The translations under genes and the position numbers were made by a program. A DNA stretch of 64,000 nt from Sinorhizobium meliloti 4H41 (lineage in GTDB: Bacteria > Pseudomonadota > Alphaproteobacteria > Rhizobiales > Rhizobiaceae): the NCBI RefSeq assembly GCF_000375585.1, contig NZ_AQWP01000011.1, forward strand, positions 124,001 through 188,000. Reading direction: 5' to 3'. Shown here piece after piece: positions 1 to 8,311 of this stretch. Positions within the stretch are counted from its first letter, which is position 1; every line of letters begins with the position of its first letter. Below the pieces are notes generated by a model. That model made no database searches, was not told the origin of the DNA, and saw only the letters and a program-made list of their open reading frames with translations.

Positions 1-7
1 GACCTCC

Positions 8-763
8 ATGCTCCATCAACTCAATGATTGGATGTTGGTATCCGACACCGGCCTCATCGTTCCCAACGCTTACGCGCGCTACAACTGGAACAAACCGAGC
101 ATCACGCAACTCATCGCGCTCAAGATTCTCGACAACATCCTTTTGGGACCGGCATACGTCGCGCAAAAATACGGGCAAAGCTTTCCTGCTGTCTTCGTCA
201 GAAAACGAGGCGACGAATATACTGGAACAGGCTTCTTGGCGACCAACCGAACAGATGCCACGAAGCATGTGATCGTGACGGCCAAACACAATGTCGACCC
301 TGGTGAAGGCATCACGTTCACGTCTTTCGGGTCGTCGCAGGGTGCATGTTACAGGCCCCTCGCATCGGAATGGTTTCTGCATCCCAAGTTGGATCTGGCA
401 GTCATGCCTGTTGAGTGCAGCGAGGCGCCGACTCCTATATATCCCGTGGGAGTAGCACGCGTCTTGGCGCGGACTATAACTCTCGGCTACCCGCTAATTG
501 CGACCACCGACGCTCCCTACCTGTTAGCACACGGGGGCGAACTCAACGCCATTGTCAGGAATTACAAAGGGGAAGAAAGCCTTATCATTTCCAATTTGGT
601 GGCGCCCGGCAATAGCGCCGGACCCGTTCTCGACGAAGCGGGATTGTGCGTGGGCATGGTGGTAAGGGCATTAGAAAGCAAACACGAGGGCGGAATGAGT
701 ACGGCGAACGCCGCGCTTCCTTCTAGCGCGATCCTTGAGTTTATCGCGCCATTCCTTGCCTAG
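8..763 (+). CDS. Trypsin-like serine protease
   Basis: This 251-residue protein has a chymotrypsin-fold protease signature. TGTGFLA precedes VTAKHN (His94), HPKLDLAVM gives the Asp (Asp129), and APGNSAGPV holds the nucleophile (Ser203 in GNSAGP). His, Asp and Ser fall in the right order and spacing for a catalytic triad. It likely cleaves peptide bonds; no target can be named. No signal peptide or PDZ domain is visible, so it is probably a small cytoplasmic protease of the kind scattered in accessory DNA. The ATG lies 7 bases from the window edge, so the true start and any upstream partner cannot be seen, and the protein could be longer. Confidence 0.75.
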   Translation: MLHQLNDWMLVSDTGLIVPNAYARYNWNKPSITQLIALKILDNILLGPAYVAQKYGQSFPAVFVRKRGDEYTGTGFLATNRTDATKHVIVTAKHNVDPGEGITFTSFGSSQGACYRPLASEWFLHPKLDLAVMPVECSEAPTPIYPVGVARVLARTITLGYPLIATTDAPYLLAHGGELNAIVRNYKGEESLIISNLVAPGNSAGPVLDEAGLCVGMVVRALESKHEGGMSTANAALPSSAILEFIAPFLA

Positions 764-1135
764 GTTCGGGGACCGCGCCGATATGGCGATCTCCCACTGT
801 TCAGCTTTGAGCGGTGCCCGGCCGCCCGCCTCACAGCGCCACATCCTGGCGAAAAGGCAGAGTTTGAGAATGACCGCTTGTGGGTGCTCCTTGCCCATTC
901 CGGCAGACTGGCTGAGACGGCAAAGTTCCACCCGACTGAGACGATCGGAAGGCGGCAACATACCGCCGAGATGTCGACTCTTATTCCTGTCGCCTTGAGC
1001 AGATTCGAACCGCAGGCCCCTCGATTGAGGGAACCCAACTCCTGCGCGCCGCTGCCGTCGGATGAAGCATCGGCGATATGGCTAATTGTCGGCTCGGGAC
1101 GGCCTGTTGGCAGTCCCGAGCGCCATCGTCGCACG
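764..1135. other. Non-coding gap between convergent genes
   Basis: No coding region is supported in these roughly 370 bases. Minus-strand sequence around 1000-1015 reads GGTTCGAATC, which resembles a tRNA T-arm, but no acceptor stem or other arms pair around it. Confidence 0.4.
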
Positions 1136-1588
1136 TTACGCCGCCATCGACAACGCCTCGATACCATGGCGATCCATTGCTGCGCCGATGCGGGCGAAGT
1201 CGGGGGTGCCCTGGGGGCGCTCCACCGAGCCGACGTCGCGAAAGAAGGCAATCATCGAAGGGGCCAGCATCACCAGCATGCGAATGGGGTTGTCGCTCTC
1301 ATTGCTATAGTTGTGCGGCACCCGCGAGGGCACCCGCACCGACGTACTTGGGCCGGCCTTGATTACTTGCGGGAGTCCAGCGCCAAACTGGCGGACCGTC
1401 AGCTCGCCTTCGAGGATGTAGAAGAGTTCAGGGGACTCGTGGATATGCGGCGGCGTGCCCGAGCCGGGCGGAACCTCGATGTCGAGCAGTTCCAGGTCCG
1501 ATCCCGGCACGCCACCCAGGAAGCGGATGCGGTCAGCCACCGCCCAGAGGTACTCGGCATTGTTAGCCGTTGTCATTTCGATGTTCAT
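1136..1588 (-). CDS. Cupin-domain protein
   Basis: This 150-residue single-domain cupin carries the first cupin motif GTPPHIHESPELFYILEGE (His48, His50 and Glu54 as likely metal ligands) and a second-motif His in PSRVPHNYS. Small cupins bind a metal and act as oxygenases, isomerases or ligand sensors; the reaction cannot be assigned. The start overlaps the 3' end of the upstream TetR gene by 26 bases, so the two are almost certainly co-transcribed and translationally coupled. A second, related cupin/TetR pair lies at 6954-8063. The C-terminal tail (VERPQGTPDFARIGAAM) is seen in many rhizobial cupins next to TetR genes. Confidence 0.85.
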   Translation of the reverse strand: MNIEMTTANNAEYLWAVADRIRFLGGVPGSDLELLDIEVPPGSGTPPHIHESPELFYILEGELTVRQFGAGLPQVIKAGPSTSVRVPSRVPHNYSNESDNPIRMLVMLAPSMIAFFRDVGSVERPQGTPDFARIGAAMDRHGIEALSMAA

Positions 1589-2219
1589 CGCGTGTCTCCT
1601 TGGCTGCGATGGTTGCGTCCGCAGGAATCTCGCCCGAGCTGACCGCGGACAGGATCAGTTCGAGCGCCCAGGAGGCGGTCTCGCCGGCCTGGGTGCCGTC
1701 GAGACCGCCGTAATCCTTCAGCACCTCCCACGCGGAGGCGGAGTAAAGCAGGTGCGCGAGGGCCTCGACCTTTCGGGCCCGTTCAGGCGTAAGGGCGGAG
1801 AGCACCGGGGCCAGGGCTGCCGAGAAATACTTGCGCCTGTCTGAAACGGTCCCCAGACGCATTTGCCGACCGGTGCGGGAATGGAGGGCGGCGCGCATGG
1901 CTGCCTCGTGCGCATCGAAAAGCGGGAAGGCTTGCGGCGGGCCGCTGATGATGTCCTGCAGCGTCTCAGGCTTCATGGAAGCACCGATCCTCGCATTGAA
2001 CCAAGGCCAGAACGCAAAGAGCAGATCGTCCTTGCTGGCGAAGTGCCGGAAGATGGTCCGGCGCTGGATGCCCGCCTCTGCGGCGATTGCCTCCATGCTG
2101 ATATCGTCAGGCATGGCCGAAGACTGCATCAGCGAAAGAAGCGCTACCAGAATAGATTCACGCGTCTCTCGGACTTTCTCCTCGCGCAGTGGGCTGTTGT
2201 AGGCTCGCGTCGTCGACAA
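1563..2219 (-). CDS. TetR/AcrR-family transcriptional regulator
   Basis: A 218-residue TetR-type repressor. The N-terminal helix-turn-helix is clear: ISMEAIAAEAGIQRRTIFRHF followed by the recognition-helix tail ASKDDLL. The C-terminal ligand domain is divergent, as usual for the family. The start is TTG with a GGAGC-like ribosome site upstream; no better ATG exists before the HTH. It heads an operon with the overlapping cupin gene and is divergent from the epoxide hydrolase-like gene at 2593. An inverted repeat lies 32 bases upstream of the start, so it probably autoregulates and controls the divergent hydrolase. The inducer is unknown. Confidence 0.88.
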   Translation of the reverse strand: MSTTRAYNSPLREEKVRETRESILVALLSLMQSSAMPDDISMEAIAAEAGIQRRTIFRHFASKDDLLFAFWPWFNARIGASMKPETLQDIISGPPQAFPLFDAHEAAMRAALHSRTGRQMRLGTVSDRRKYFSAALAPVLSALTPERARKVEALAHLLYSASAWEVLKDYGGLDGTQAGETASWALELILSAVSSGEIPADATIAAKETRDEHRNDNG

Positions 2220-2250
2220 GGACAGGCTCCGTGATTGATGGCGCTTGATG

Positions 2251-2284
2251 TGACATTAAATTATGTGGCTGTCAATTGATGTCA
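2251..2284. promoter_or_regulatory. Candidate TetR operator (inverted repeat)
   Basis: TGACAT at 2251-2256 is matched by ATGTCA at 2279-2284; the arms extend imperfectly inward as TGACATTAAATT / AATTGATGTCA. The repeat lies just upstream of the TetR start in the divergent intergenic region, the usual place for an autoregulatory operator. The sequence shows the symmetry; TetR binding is inferred. Confidence 0.5.
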
Positions 2285-2592
2285 TGGTTTGTGTCGCGAA
2301 TTTGTGAATGCTTAGCAAACTTGGCTGTGGGATGGCTGAGACGTCAGAGATGACCCGCCGGCTGTATGCGCCTTGCCATCGACGTGCAGGCGCCCTCGAC
2401 AGATTCCATGCGCGGCGCACTGGCGGGAGGAATGGGCCTCAGCGGACCGGCGGCCTTCGCCATCTGAACCTTCAGCTCCCATCCCGTCTAGGGAGGATGC
2501 GACGCCTGAGCGTGCATCTTGTCGGATCGACGCAGCGTAGATCTACCACATCATTGTGCTGGATCACTTTAGCGACAACCGCGTTACCAGCC

Positions 2593-3450
2593 ATGATCTC
2601 ACTCGCGGCTGAACATCAGTTCGTCAAGGCCGGAAGCATTCGGCTTCATGTCGTCCAGGCCGGCCCTGCCGGGGGTAAGCCGGTCATGCTCCTGCATGGC
2701 TTCCCCGACTTCTGGATCGGCTGGAGACGGCAGATCGATGCGCTCGCCTCCGCCGGATATCGGGTCATCGTTCCCGACCAGAGAGGCTACAACACCAGCG
2801 ACAAGCCCAAGGGCATCCGCGAGTACACGCTCCCCAAGCTCCTCGGTGATGTCGCCGCCCTAGCCGACGCGCTCGGCATCGGAAGGTTTCATCTCGTCGG
2901 CCATGACTGGGGCGGTATCGTCGCTTGGGCGGCCGGGGCCAACTTGCCTCATCGCCTGGACAAGCTCGTCATCCTGAATGCGCCCCATCCCGATGTGCTA
3001 TTGGCCCATGCCCTGCGATCTCCGACGCAGTTTCTGCGGAGCAGTTACGCGGTTTTCTTCCAGATCCCCTTGCTGCCCGAAGCCGTTTTGGGTGCGCGCC
3101 ACTCGGCCCTGCTCGCACGAGCACTTAGGGGATCCAGCCGGGAGGGCGCCTTTGAAGAAGGGGAGATCGCGGAATATCGGCAGGCTTGGGAGCGACCGGG
3201 GGCGCTCACTAGCATGCTCAACTGGTACCGCGCCTTGCGCCTTCGCCCGAACCTGACGGAGCGGATCACGACGCCTACTCTCGTCATGTGGGGGACGCAG
3301 GACCAGGCTCTGGAATTCGGGCTTGCGAGGCGCAGCCTCGGTCTTTGTGACGACGGCCGCCTACAGACTTTTGAGAAGGCGACGCATTGGGTTCAACGCG
3401 AAGAAGGAAGCGCGGTGAATGGCTCGCTTCTGGCGTTCCTGGACGGCTGA
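2593..3450 (+). CDS. Alpha/beta hydrolase, epoxide hydrolase-like
   Basis: A 285-residue alpha/beta hydrolase resembling epoxide hydrolases and haloalkane dehalogenases. HGFPDFWIGWR gives the HGxP oxyanion loop, DQRGYNTSDKP is the family DxRGxxxS/D motif, and VGHDWGG carries an Asp nucleophile (Asp105) instead of Ser. WGTQDQAL (Asp237) and KATHWVQ (His265) complete the triad. An Asp nucleophile means an ester intermediate resolved by water, so epoxides or halides are likely substrates. The open frame extends back to 2308, but that part reads as arginine-rich non-coding sequence; ATG 2593 (MISLAAEHQF) fits the family start. It is divergent from the TetR-cupin operon and probably controlled by that TetR. 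Confidence 0.85.
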   Translation: MISLAAEHQFVKAGSIRLHVVQAGPAGGKPVMLLHGFPDFWIGWRRQIDALASAGYRVIVPDQRGYNTSDKPKGIREYTLPKLLGDVAALADALGIGRFHLVGHDWGGIVAWAAGANLPHRLDKLVILNAPHPDVLLAHALRSPTQFLRSSYAVFFQIPLLPEAVLGARHSALLARALRGSSREGAFEEGEIAEYRQAWERPGALTSMLNWYRALRLRPNLTERITTPTLVMWGTQDQALEFGLARRSLGLCDDGRLQTFEKATHWVQREEGSAVNGSLLAFLDG

Positions 3451-3571
3451 GATGGACGTACGCCACGATTTCCGTTCATCTAAGACGGCCGACCGCTGGC
3501 AGCCAATTGCAGACCAGTTCCGCCCGGCAGAATTTCGATGAGCCGACATCCGGAAGACTCTTTCGCTACTC

Positions 3572-3585
3572 CCCCTTTGAAGGGG
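3572..3585. terminator. Weak hairpin downstream of the hydrolase
   Basis: CCCCTT (3572-3577), a TG loop and AAGGGG (3580-3585) form a short hairpin about 120 bases after the hydrolase stop. There is no T-run, so its role as a terminator is doubtful. The remaining bases from 3451 to 3658 show no gene. Confidence 0.25.
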
Positions 3586-3658
3586 AATGTCGAGAACCCG
3601 CCTACTCCTTCGCCGCTGCTGTCAAGGGCTCGCGGAAATCACATGCCTCACGACGCCG

Positions 3659-3931
3659 TCACGCCTCTCTCGTTGCGCAACGTTGAGCACGCCCAGGCTG
3701 GTTGCCGCAAATGACCGTCTGCAGACCACAGTCTGCCAACGCAATCTCAAACCTGCTAACGTCAATGTCTTTCAGCATGTGCTCATCGGCGGCCAAAAGG
3801 GCACGGGTAGTGGCCAGCCGCTTTCTGTGGTCGAGAACGTTTCTAACACCGACTCGCAATGCTGCGACCAAATTCCGCTCCTTCCCTCGGAAGGGCCATG
3901 CCGCAAGTGATGTCGCTGCCGTACTTTTCAT
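3659..3931 (-). CDS. DUF1127-like small protein
   Basis: A 90-residue ORF whose middle reads RKRLATTRALLAADEHMLKD then IDVSRFEIA. This matches the DUF1127 (YjiS-like) pattern of an Arg-rich helix, L..L....L.DIG.SR.EI. DUF1127 proteins are small, basic, RNA-associated or phosphate/carbon-related factors abundant in rhizobia. The ORF is longer than a typical 45-70 residue member, so the true start may be internal; a TTG near residue 21 follows an AAGGAG ribosome site. The C-terminal extension after the motif is unusual. It could be real or a decaying copy. Confidence 0.45.
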   Translation of the reverse strand: MKSTAATSLAAWPFRGKERNLVAALRVGVRNVLDHRKRLATTRALLAADEHMLKDIDVSRFEIALADCGLQTVICGNQPGRAQRCATREA

Positions 3932-4005
3932 TTTTGCTGCTCCAAATAGAAGGGGGCGAAGCCACGCGACTGGCGATCCAACCGCACGAGAGGGCTGCCA
4001 GAAAA

Positions 4006-5082
4006 TTAGAGCCTTGCCTCGAGGATCAGATTGAACGGCGTCTCCATCGCGCGCCGGAAACTGGTGAAGCCGGCTTTGCGGAACACCGCGGCGAGCCTGC
4101 TTTCGCCGGCCTGCGCCCCAAGCACCATTCGACCACCATCGGAAATCGCGTGGGCGCAGCAGATCGTCGTCGAGGCCGCGTAGTACATCCTGGCCACGGG
4201 CGAGACATTGTCTTCGACCCGATCATTGGCAAAAGGTTCAACCAGCATCACCGTGCCGTTCGGCGCGATCGCCTTGGCTGCGTACGTGGCGGCAGTGACC
4301 GGATCACCCATATCGTGCAAACAATCGAAGAAGCAGATCAGATCGTAGCCGGACCCGGGATAACTGTCTGCCCGAGCTTGCGCGAAGGTGACCCGTTCCG
4401 AAACGCCTGCCTCGGCAGCAACCTCGTAAGCCTCATCCACGGATTCGCGATGCGTGTCGAAGCCCCGGAACAGCGAAGCTGGAAAAGCTTTGGCCATGAG
4501 TACCGTTGAATGCCCGTGCCCGCATCCGATATCCGCCACAAAGGCGCCCGCCTTTAGCTTTTCGACCACGCCGCTGAGAGCCGGCAGCCATTCGGAGACG
4601 AGGCTTGCCTTGTAGGCATTGCGGTAGAAGGCGGCGACCCCACAATAGAGCCGCCCATCATGGTCGCCCCACGGTACGCCATTGCCGGTGCGAAAAGCTT
4701 CAACCGCTTTGTCCTCGTCCGCCCACATCGACGCCGGGACAGCCCAGGCGTTAGGAATGAAGAGAGGGCTGTCCTCGTTGGCGAGGACAAGGACCTGCTC
4801 CGGCGTGAGTTCGTAAGTGCCGCTCACCGCGTGGTAGAAGACATATCCGCCGGCGACCTGAGAATTTAACCACTCTCGAACATAGCGTTCAGCACAGCTC
4901 GCGCGGCTGGCAAGCTCGTGCGATGTCAACGGGCCGGCTTCCGCCATGGCCTTATAGAGGCCGAGCCGGTGGCCAAGGCCCACCATAACTCCGCCGTATC
5001 CGGCCGAAAGGTCGCCGAGCACGCGTGCCACAAGTGCATCGAGCTTGGCTGTGTCGATCGTGTTGGTCTGGACATGTTTCAT
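4006..5082 (-). CDS. SAM-dependent methyltransferase with N-terminal winged helix
   Basis: A 358-residue class I methyltransferase. The N-terminal 90 residues (GLGHRLGLYKAMAEAGPLTS then ELASRASCAERYVREWL) form the winged-helix dimerisation domain seen in Rv2258c-like enzymes. Motif I is VADIGCGHGHST, followed by FRGFDTHRESVD (acidic loop) and YDLICFFDCLHDMGDP (motif IV). The C-terminal part (LVEPFANDRVEDN, ETPFNLILEARL) is typical of this subfamily. Substrate unknown; probably a small molecule. It is divergent from the GlxA-type regulator gene at 5280. A degenerate copy of its 3' end is found at about 8167-8297. Confidence 0.85.
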   Translation of the reverse strand: MKHVQTNTIDTAKLDALVARVLGDLSAGYGGVMVGLGHRLGLYKAMAEAGPLTSHELASRASCAERYVREWLNSQVAGGYVFYHAVSGTYELTPEQVLVLANEDSPLFIPNAWAVPASMWADEDKAVEAFRTGNGVPWGDHDGRLYCGVAAFYRNAYKASLVSEWLPALSGVVEKLKAGAFVADIGCGHGHSTVLMAKAFPASLFRGFDTHRESVDEAYEVAAEAGVSERVTFAQARADSYPGSGYDLICFFDCLHDMGDPVTAATYAAKAIAPNGTVMLVEPFANDRVEDNVSPVARMYYAASTTICCAHAISDGGRMVLGAQAGESRLAAVFRKAGFTSFRRAMETPFNLILEARL

Positions 5083-5279
5083 TTTTCCGTTCTCCGCTCA
5101 GATAGCATGGTTGGAACATCGCAGTTCCTACTGGCCATCGGCAGAGCGGGACTGGCCAGAATCGGGCCGATCGTGCCACGTGAGGTTTGATATCGGTCAG
5201 GCGGTTGCCCCCGATCGCGAGCATGGCGCGGCTGCCTTGTCCACGTTATCTTGCGGCTTCCAAGTCAAAGGAATTCAGA

Positions 5280-6329
5280 ATGCCGCATCACGCTGAGCAG
5301 CCAGGTTTGGAGCCGCTCCATGTGAGCCTCGTAGCGATCCCCGAGGCCGTCGTGTCGACGCTTAGCGGGATCTTCGATGTGATGAATGCCTTTGCTGTGA
5401 TGCCTCCGCCGGGCAACCCGCAGCACCTCGCTCCACCGTTCCGGGTCGAAATCGTCGGGCTGCATACTGGGCCGTTGGAACTTGCCAGTCGCGTCCCGAT
5501 CACCGTCCAGCGCAGCATCACGGCGCTCGATACAACCGACATCATCATCGTACCCTCCGTCCTGCTTGGGCCGGGTGGCTGGTACAAGGATCGCCATCCG
5601 GAGCTCGTGGGATGGCTCCGAACCATGCATCGGCGGGGAGCACTTCTTTGCTCCGCCTGCTCCGGTATTTTCCTGCTCGCAGAAACAGGGCTCTTCGATG
5701 GGGTGGAGGCGACGGTGCACTTCGGCTACGCCAACGCCTTCAAAACTGTCTTCCCGGAGGTACTTATCCACCCTGAACGAGTTCTGGTCGTCTCGGGTCA
5801 AAATGAGGAACTCGTCAGTTCCGGTGCCTCCATGACGTGGCACGATCTGGTTCTTTACCTCATCGCTAGACATGTTGGATCGACTGCGGCGCAGGCCGTT
5901 GCTCACTTCTTCGCCCTTCAATGGCATCAGGATGGACTTGCACCCTACATAGTCTTCGAAGGGCGTAACGATCATGGCGACAGCGCAATCCGGTCCGCGC
6001 AGGAATGGGTGGCGACGCATTTCTCAGGCGCCAACCCGCTGGAGGAAATGATCCTTCGGTCCGGGCTCAGCGAGCGAACGTTCAAGCGCCGGTTCACTGC
6101 CGCGACTGGCTTCAGCCCAATCGCCTATGTGCAGCGACTTAGGATTGAGGAGGCAAAGCGCCGATTGGAGCGAACAGAGGCACCAGTCGACGAAATCGGC
6201 TGGCAGGTCGGATACGAGGAACCAGCTTTTTTCCGCCGCCTCTTCAAGCGAGTAACCGGGTTGACGCCTGGGATCTACCGCCGGCGCTTCAAAATCCCAG
6301 AATTTGCCCAGGTCCGCGTCAAAACCTGA
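5280..6329 (+). CDS. GlxA-type transcriptional regulator (DJ-1/PfpI + AraC HTH)
   Basis: A 349-residue regulator. The N-terminal half is a DJ-1/PfpI-like glutamine-amidotransferase-fold domain, with GALLCSACSGIFLLAETGLFDG containing the nucleophile-elbow Cys region. The C-terminal about 100 residues hold two AraC helix-turn-helix units (ILRSGLSERTFKRRF and IGWQVGYEEPAFFRRLFKRV). Such proteins activate catabolic or detoxification genes. ATG 5280 (MPHHAEQ) was chosen because AAGGAATT precedes it; the frame is open back to 5187 but without a ribosome site. It is divergent from the methyltransferase gene, with about 200 bases between them, and is its likely controller. Confidence 0.88.
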   Translation: MPHHAEQPGLEPLHVSLVAIPEAVVSTLSGIFDVMNAFAVMPPPGNPQHLAPPFRVEIVGLHTGPLELASRVPITVQRSITALDTTDIIIVPSVLLGPGGWYKDRHPELVGWLRTMHRRGALLCSACSGIFLLAETGLFDGVEATVHFGYANAFKTVFPEVLIHPERVLVVSGQNEELVSSGASMTWHDLVLYLIARHVGSTAAQAVAHFFALQWHQDGLAPYIVFEGRNDHGDSAIRSAQEWVATHFSGANPLEEMILRSGLSERTFKRRFTAATGFSPIAYVQRLRIEEAKRRLERTEAPVDEIGWQVGYEEPAFFRRLFKRVTGLTPGIYRRRFKIPEFAQVRVKT

Positions 6330-6536
6330 CTCTACGCACTGGATCTTGGATTCATCCCACCCTCAGTCCCCACTGGCGGCGATCCTAGTCGCGCGCTCCC
6401 TCTCAGACGGTCAGGCCGTTAATCTTCCAACCGTTATCCCGATCTGCCCGGAACGGCGACCATCTAGACTAAATCCGTAGAGCAGGCTGCAACTTAGCAG
6501 GTGCATTTAAGGTGAGTTAACGGCGCTCTACGCCGC
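6330..6536. other. Non-coding stretch
   Basis: No ORF or recognisable element is supported between the GlxA-type regulator and the frameshifted remnant that follows. Confidence 0.4.
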
Positions 6537-6863
6537 TTACGGAGAGCACGGATCGCACGAAGCGGAGAGACAGATATCGAGAACCGAGACCACGAAAGCG
6601 GCAGCGCCCTGGCTCCCATAAACATGGCTTGTCTCGTTGCCGAAGCGGCGGCTTTCCGATCGGCCTGTTGGCTGGCGCCATCTCAAGAAGAGCCTGCAGT
6701 AGCTGTTGCCTGCGAAGGTCCCGGCCCTGCCCGAGCAGGATCGACGCAGTTTTGACTGCGGCGGGGCTGTCGGGCGAACGCCGTGTAAAGCACACCAGTC
6801 CTCCAATACCTCGCGCATGAGCAGAACGTCGTCTCTAAAACCATCTGCACCGGATTTGTCCAA
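6537..6863 (-). pseudogene. Frameshifted small conserved gene
   Basis: Two minus-strand frames together give one sensible small protein. The first reads MDKSGADGFRDDVLLMREVL then EDWCALHGVRP, and the second continues DSPAAVKTASILLGQ then GRDLRRQQLLQALLEM. The switch lies in a GCCCGACAGCCCC tract near 6770. The joined sequence resembles the short rhizobial proteins of the form ..LEDWC...G...DSPAA...A..L..LF..G. The frame after ALLEM is not conserved-looking, so there may be a second lesion. Either a decayed gene or a sequencing error; function unknown. Confidence 0.4.
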
Positions 6864-6953
6864 GCCTTTTCCCTCCCGAATGGAGCGGTTGAACCAGCGC
6901 CCCGGGGCCGTGCTTTGGATCTCTATGCCACCCCCACATTGGGGACAGCAATT

Positions 6954-7397
6954 TCAGGGATGGATTGTGACGCCCAAGCGTCTGGCCTCTTCGATGAGCC
7001 GCGGGATGTCTGGCGGTGAGTTGGGAGGCGGGGGAAAGTCACTCGCACCCACGGGCATTGGCTCGCCCAGGCTCGAGAAAAACGCCGTATGGATCCTCCC
7101 AGGCACGTTGAAGACAAACATGCGCCCGGAGCTCTCGCCGATATTCTTCAGTGCATGAACCGCTCCGTTCGGGATTGCTACGACGTCTCCGGAGCGGGCA
7201 ATACGCTCCTCTCCATCGATGTGAAAGGCGTAGGTGCCCTCCAGAATGCAGAAGACCTCGTTGTCGCCCGGATGACTGTTGGGGGGCACGCCGGCACCCG
7301 GAGCGGTCTTAACTTCCACGAGACAATAGCCCATCTCGCCGCGCGTATGAAAACGAATGAGATTTCCGAACAAATGGTAGGTGTCAGTCGTATTCAT
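6954..7397 (-). CDS. Cupin-domain protein (second module)
   Basis: About 147 residues when started at ATG 7397 (MNTTDTYHLFGN); the frame is open to 7448. It has the cupin motifs VPPNSHPGDNEVFCILEG and GDVVAIPNGAVHALKN, with His and Glu ligands for a metal. The shorter start is preferred because the inverted repeat at 7428-7451 would then sit in the leader, and CAAGGCG precedes the ATG. It is divergent from the TetR gene at 7482, repeating the cupin/TetR arrangement at 1136-2219. Enzymatic role unknown. Confidence 0.8.
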   Translation of the reverse strand: MNTTDTYHLFGNLIRFHTRGEMGYCLVEVKTAPGAGVPPNSHPGDNEVFCILEGTYAFHIDGEERIARSGDVVAIPNGAVHALKNIGESSGRMFVFNVPGRIHTAFFSSLGEPMPVGASDFPPPPNSPPDIPRLIEEARRLGVTIHP

Positions 7398-7427
7398 GTT
7401 GACGCCTTGCAGAATGGATGAGATTTC

Positions 7428-7451
7428 TTTATGAGACATAATTCTCATGAA
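7428..7451. promoter_or_regulatory. Candidate TetR operator (inverted repeat)
   Basis: TTTATGAGA (7428-7436), spacer CATAAT and TCTCATGAA (7443-7451) form a near-perfect 9-base inverted repeat with one mismatch. It lies between the divergent cupin and TetR starts. Binding by the adjacent TetR protein is inferred. Confidence 0.55.
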
Positions 7452-7481
7452 GAGACAGAATGATCAAGAGTAAATCAACTT

Positions 7482-8063
7482 GTGAACCGCGAACGTCTGG
7501 GACAGAAACTGCGTACCCGTCGCGACCTGCTTGCCGCCGCGCGGGCGTTGATCGACAGGGGAGCCGAGATCAACGTGGCGGCAGTGGCCGACGAGGCTGG
7601 CATCTCCCGCGCGACCGCCTATCGCTATTTTTCCGACTCTGCGACCTTGGCTTTGGAAGCGGTGCTGGACGGTGCCGTCGTCGCTCCTCAAAATGTCATA
7701 CCGGAGAGAGCTTCGACGCGCGAACGCGTGCATGCGGTACGTCGCTATTGGCTCTCCTTCTACAGCATCTGGGAGAATCGACTGCGCGTCTTCGCCGCAC
7801 GTGCACTGCAGTCGGGATCTGACGGCGCTCCGCGCTATCGGCGCGCGGCACGGCGCCTGCCGATGTTCAGGGAGGCGCTGGCACCTGTCGGCACGAGACT
7901 TGGCGAGAAAAAACTGGAAGAGTTGACGCTTGCGGTCTCAGCCGTGTCCGGCTTCGAGAACTACATAACATTGAAGGATATTCTGGGCCAGGACCAAGCG
8001 CGTATCGAGGCGCTTTCCGCGACGATCCTCGATGCGCTGCTGGACAAATACGGGGTTGCCTGA
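7482..8063 (+). CDS. TetR-family transcriptional regulator
   Basis: A 193-residue TetR regulator starting at GTG. The HTH reads INVAAVADEAGISRATAYRYF, then SDSATLALEAVLDGAVV. The C-terminal region includes RYWLSFYSIWENRLRVFAAR and a YITLKDILG segment typical of ligand-binding TetR domains. It is divergent from the cupin at 6954-7397, with the inverted repeat between them. Its ligand is unknown; by analogy with the first module it may also influence the nearby hydrolase and methyltransferase genes. Confidence 0.85.
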   Translation: MNRERLGQKLRTRRDLLAAARALIDRGAEINVAAVADEAGISRATAYRYFSDSATLALEAVLDGAVVAPQNVIPERASTRERVHAVRRYWLSFYSIWENRLRVFAARALQSGSDGAPRYRRAARRLPMFREALAPVGTRLGEKKLEELTLAVSAVSGFENYITLKDILGQDQARIEALSATILDALLDKYGVA

Positions 8064-8166
8064 CCGGCTCTCCCTCGGGCGCGTCAGCTCACCTATACGT
8101 CACGTTCCAGACACGACCATCGCTGCCCGTCGTGTGGGGTAAGGATTATATTTCTTCCGTCTTGGG

Positions 8167-8297
8167 TGAGGTCGGCGTTGCGGAACACCCCCGCGGCCCG
8201 GCTTTCGCGGGTCTGCGCTCGAGCACCACAGGCCGCTATCGGAAGTCGCGTGGGGGCAGTCGTAGATTGTTGTAAGCGCCCGCCTACAGGCCACAAA
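8167..8297 (-). pseudogene. Decayed 3' fragment of a SAM methyltransferase
   Basis: Plus-strand sequence here aligns base by base with the 3' end of the methyltransferase gene at about 4063-4187. Shared blocks include TTGCGGAACACC, GGCTTTCGC, TCGGAAxTCGCGTGGG and CAGxxGTxG. The minus-strand translation keeps STTA..L.IA, RAQTRESRAAGVFRNADLT against the intact GAQAGESRLAAVFRKAGFT. Frameshifts are present and nothing upstream of this fragment remains. It is a relic of a duplicated gene, lying just downstream of the second hydrolase gene. Confidence 0.7.
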
Positions 8298-8311
8298 GCG
8301 ATTGGCGCTCC

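Noticed and set aside
995..1050. tRNA-like T-arm sequence (GGTTCGAATC on the minus strand)
   Set aside because: No 7-base acceptor stem, anticodon arm or D-arm can be formed around it; chance or a very old fragment.
878..1642. Long plus-strand ORF (254 residues) over the cupin gene
   Set aside because: Arg/His-rich antisense shadow of the cupin/TetR pair, which have clear family motifs.
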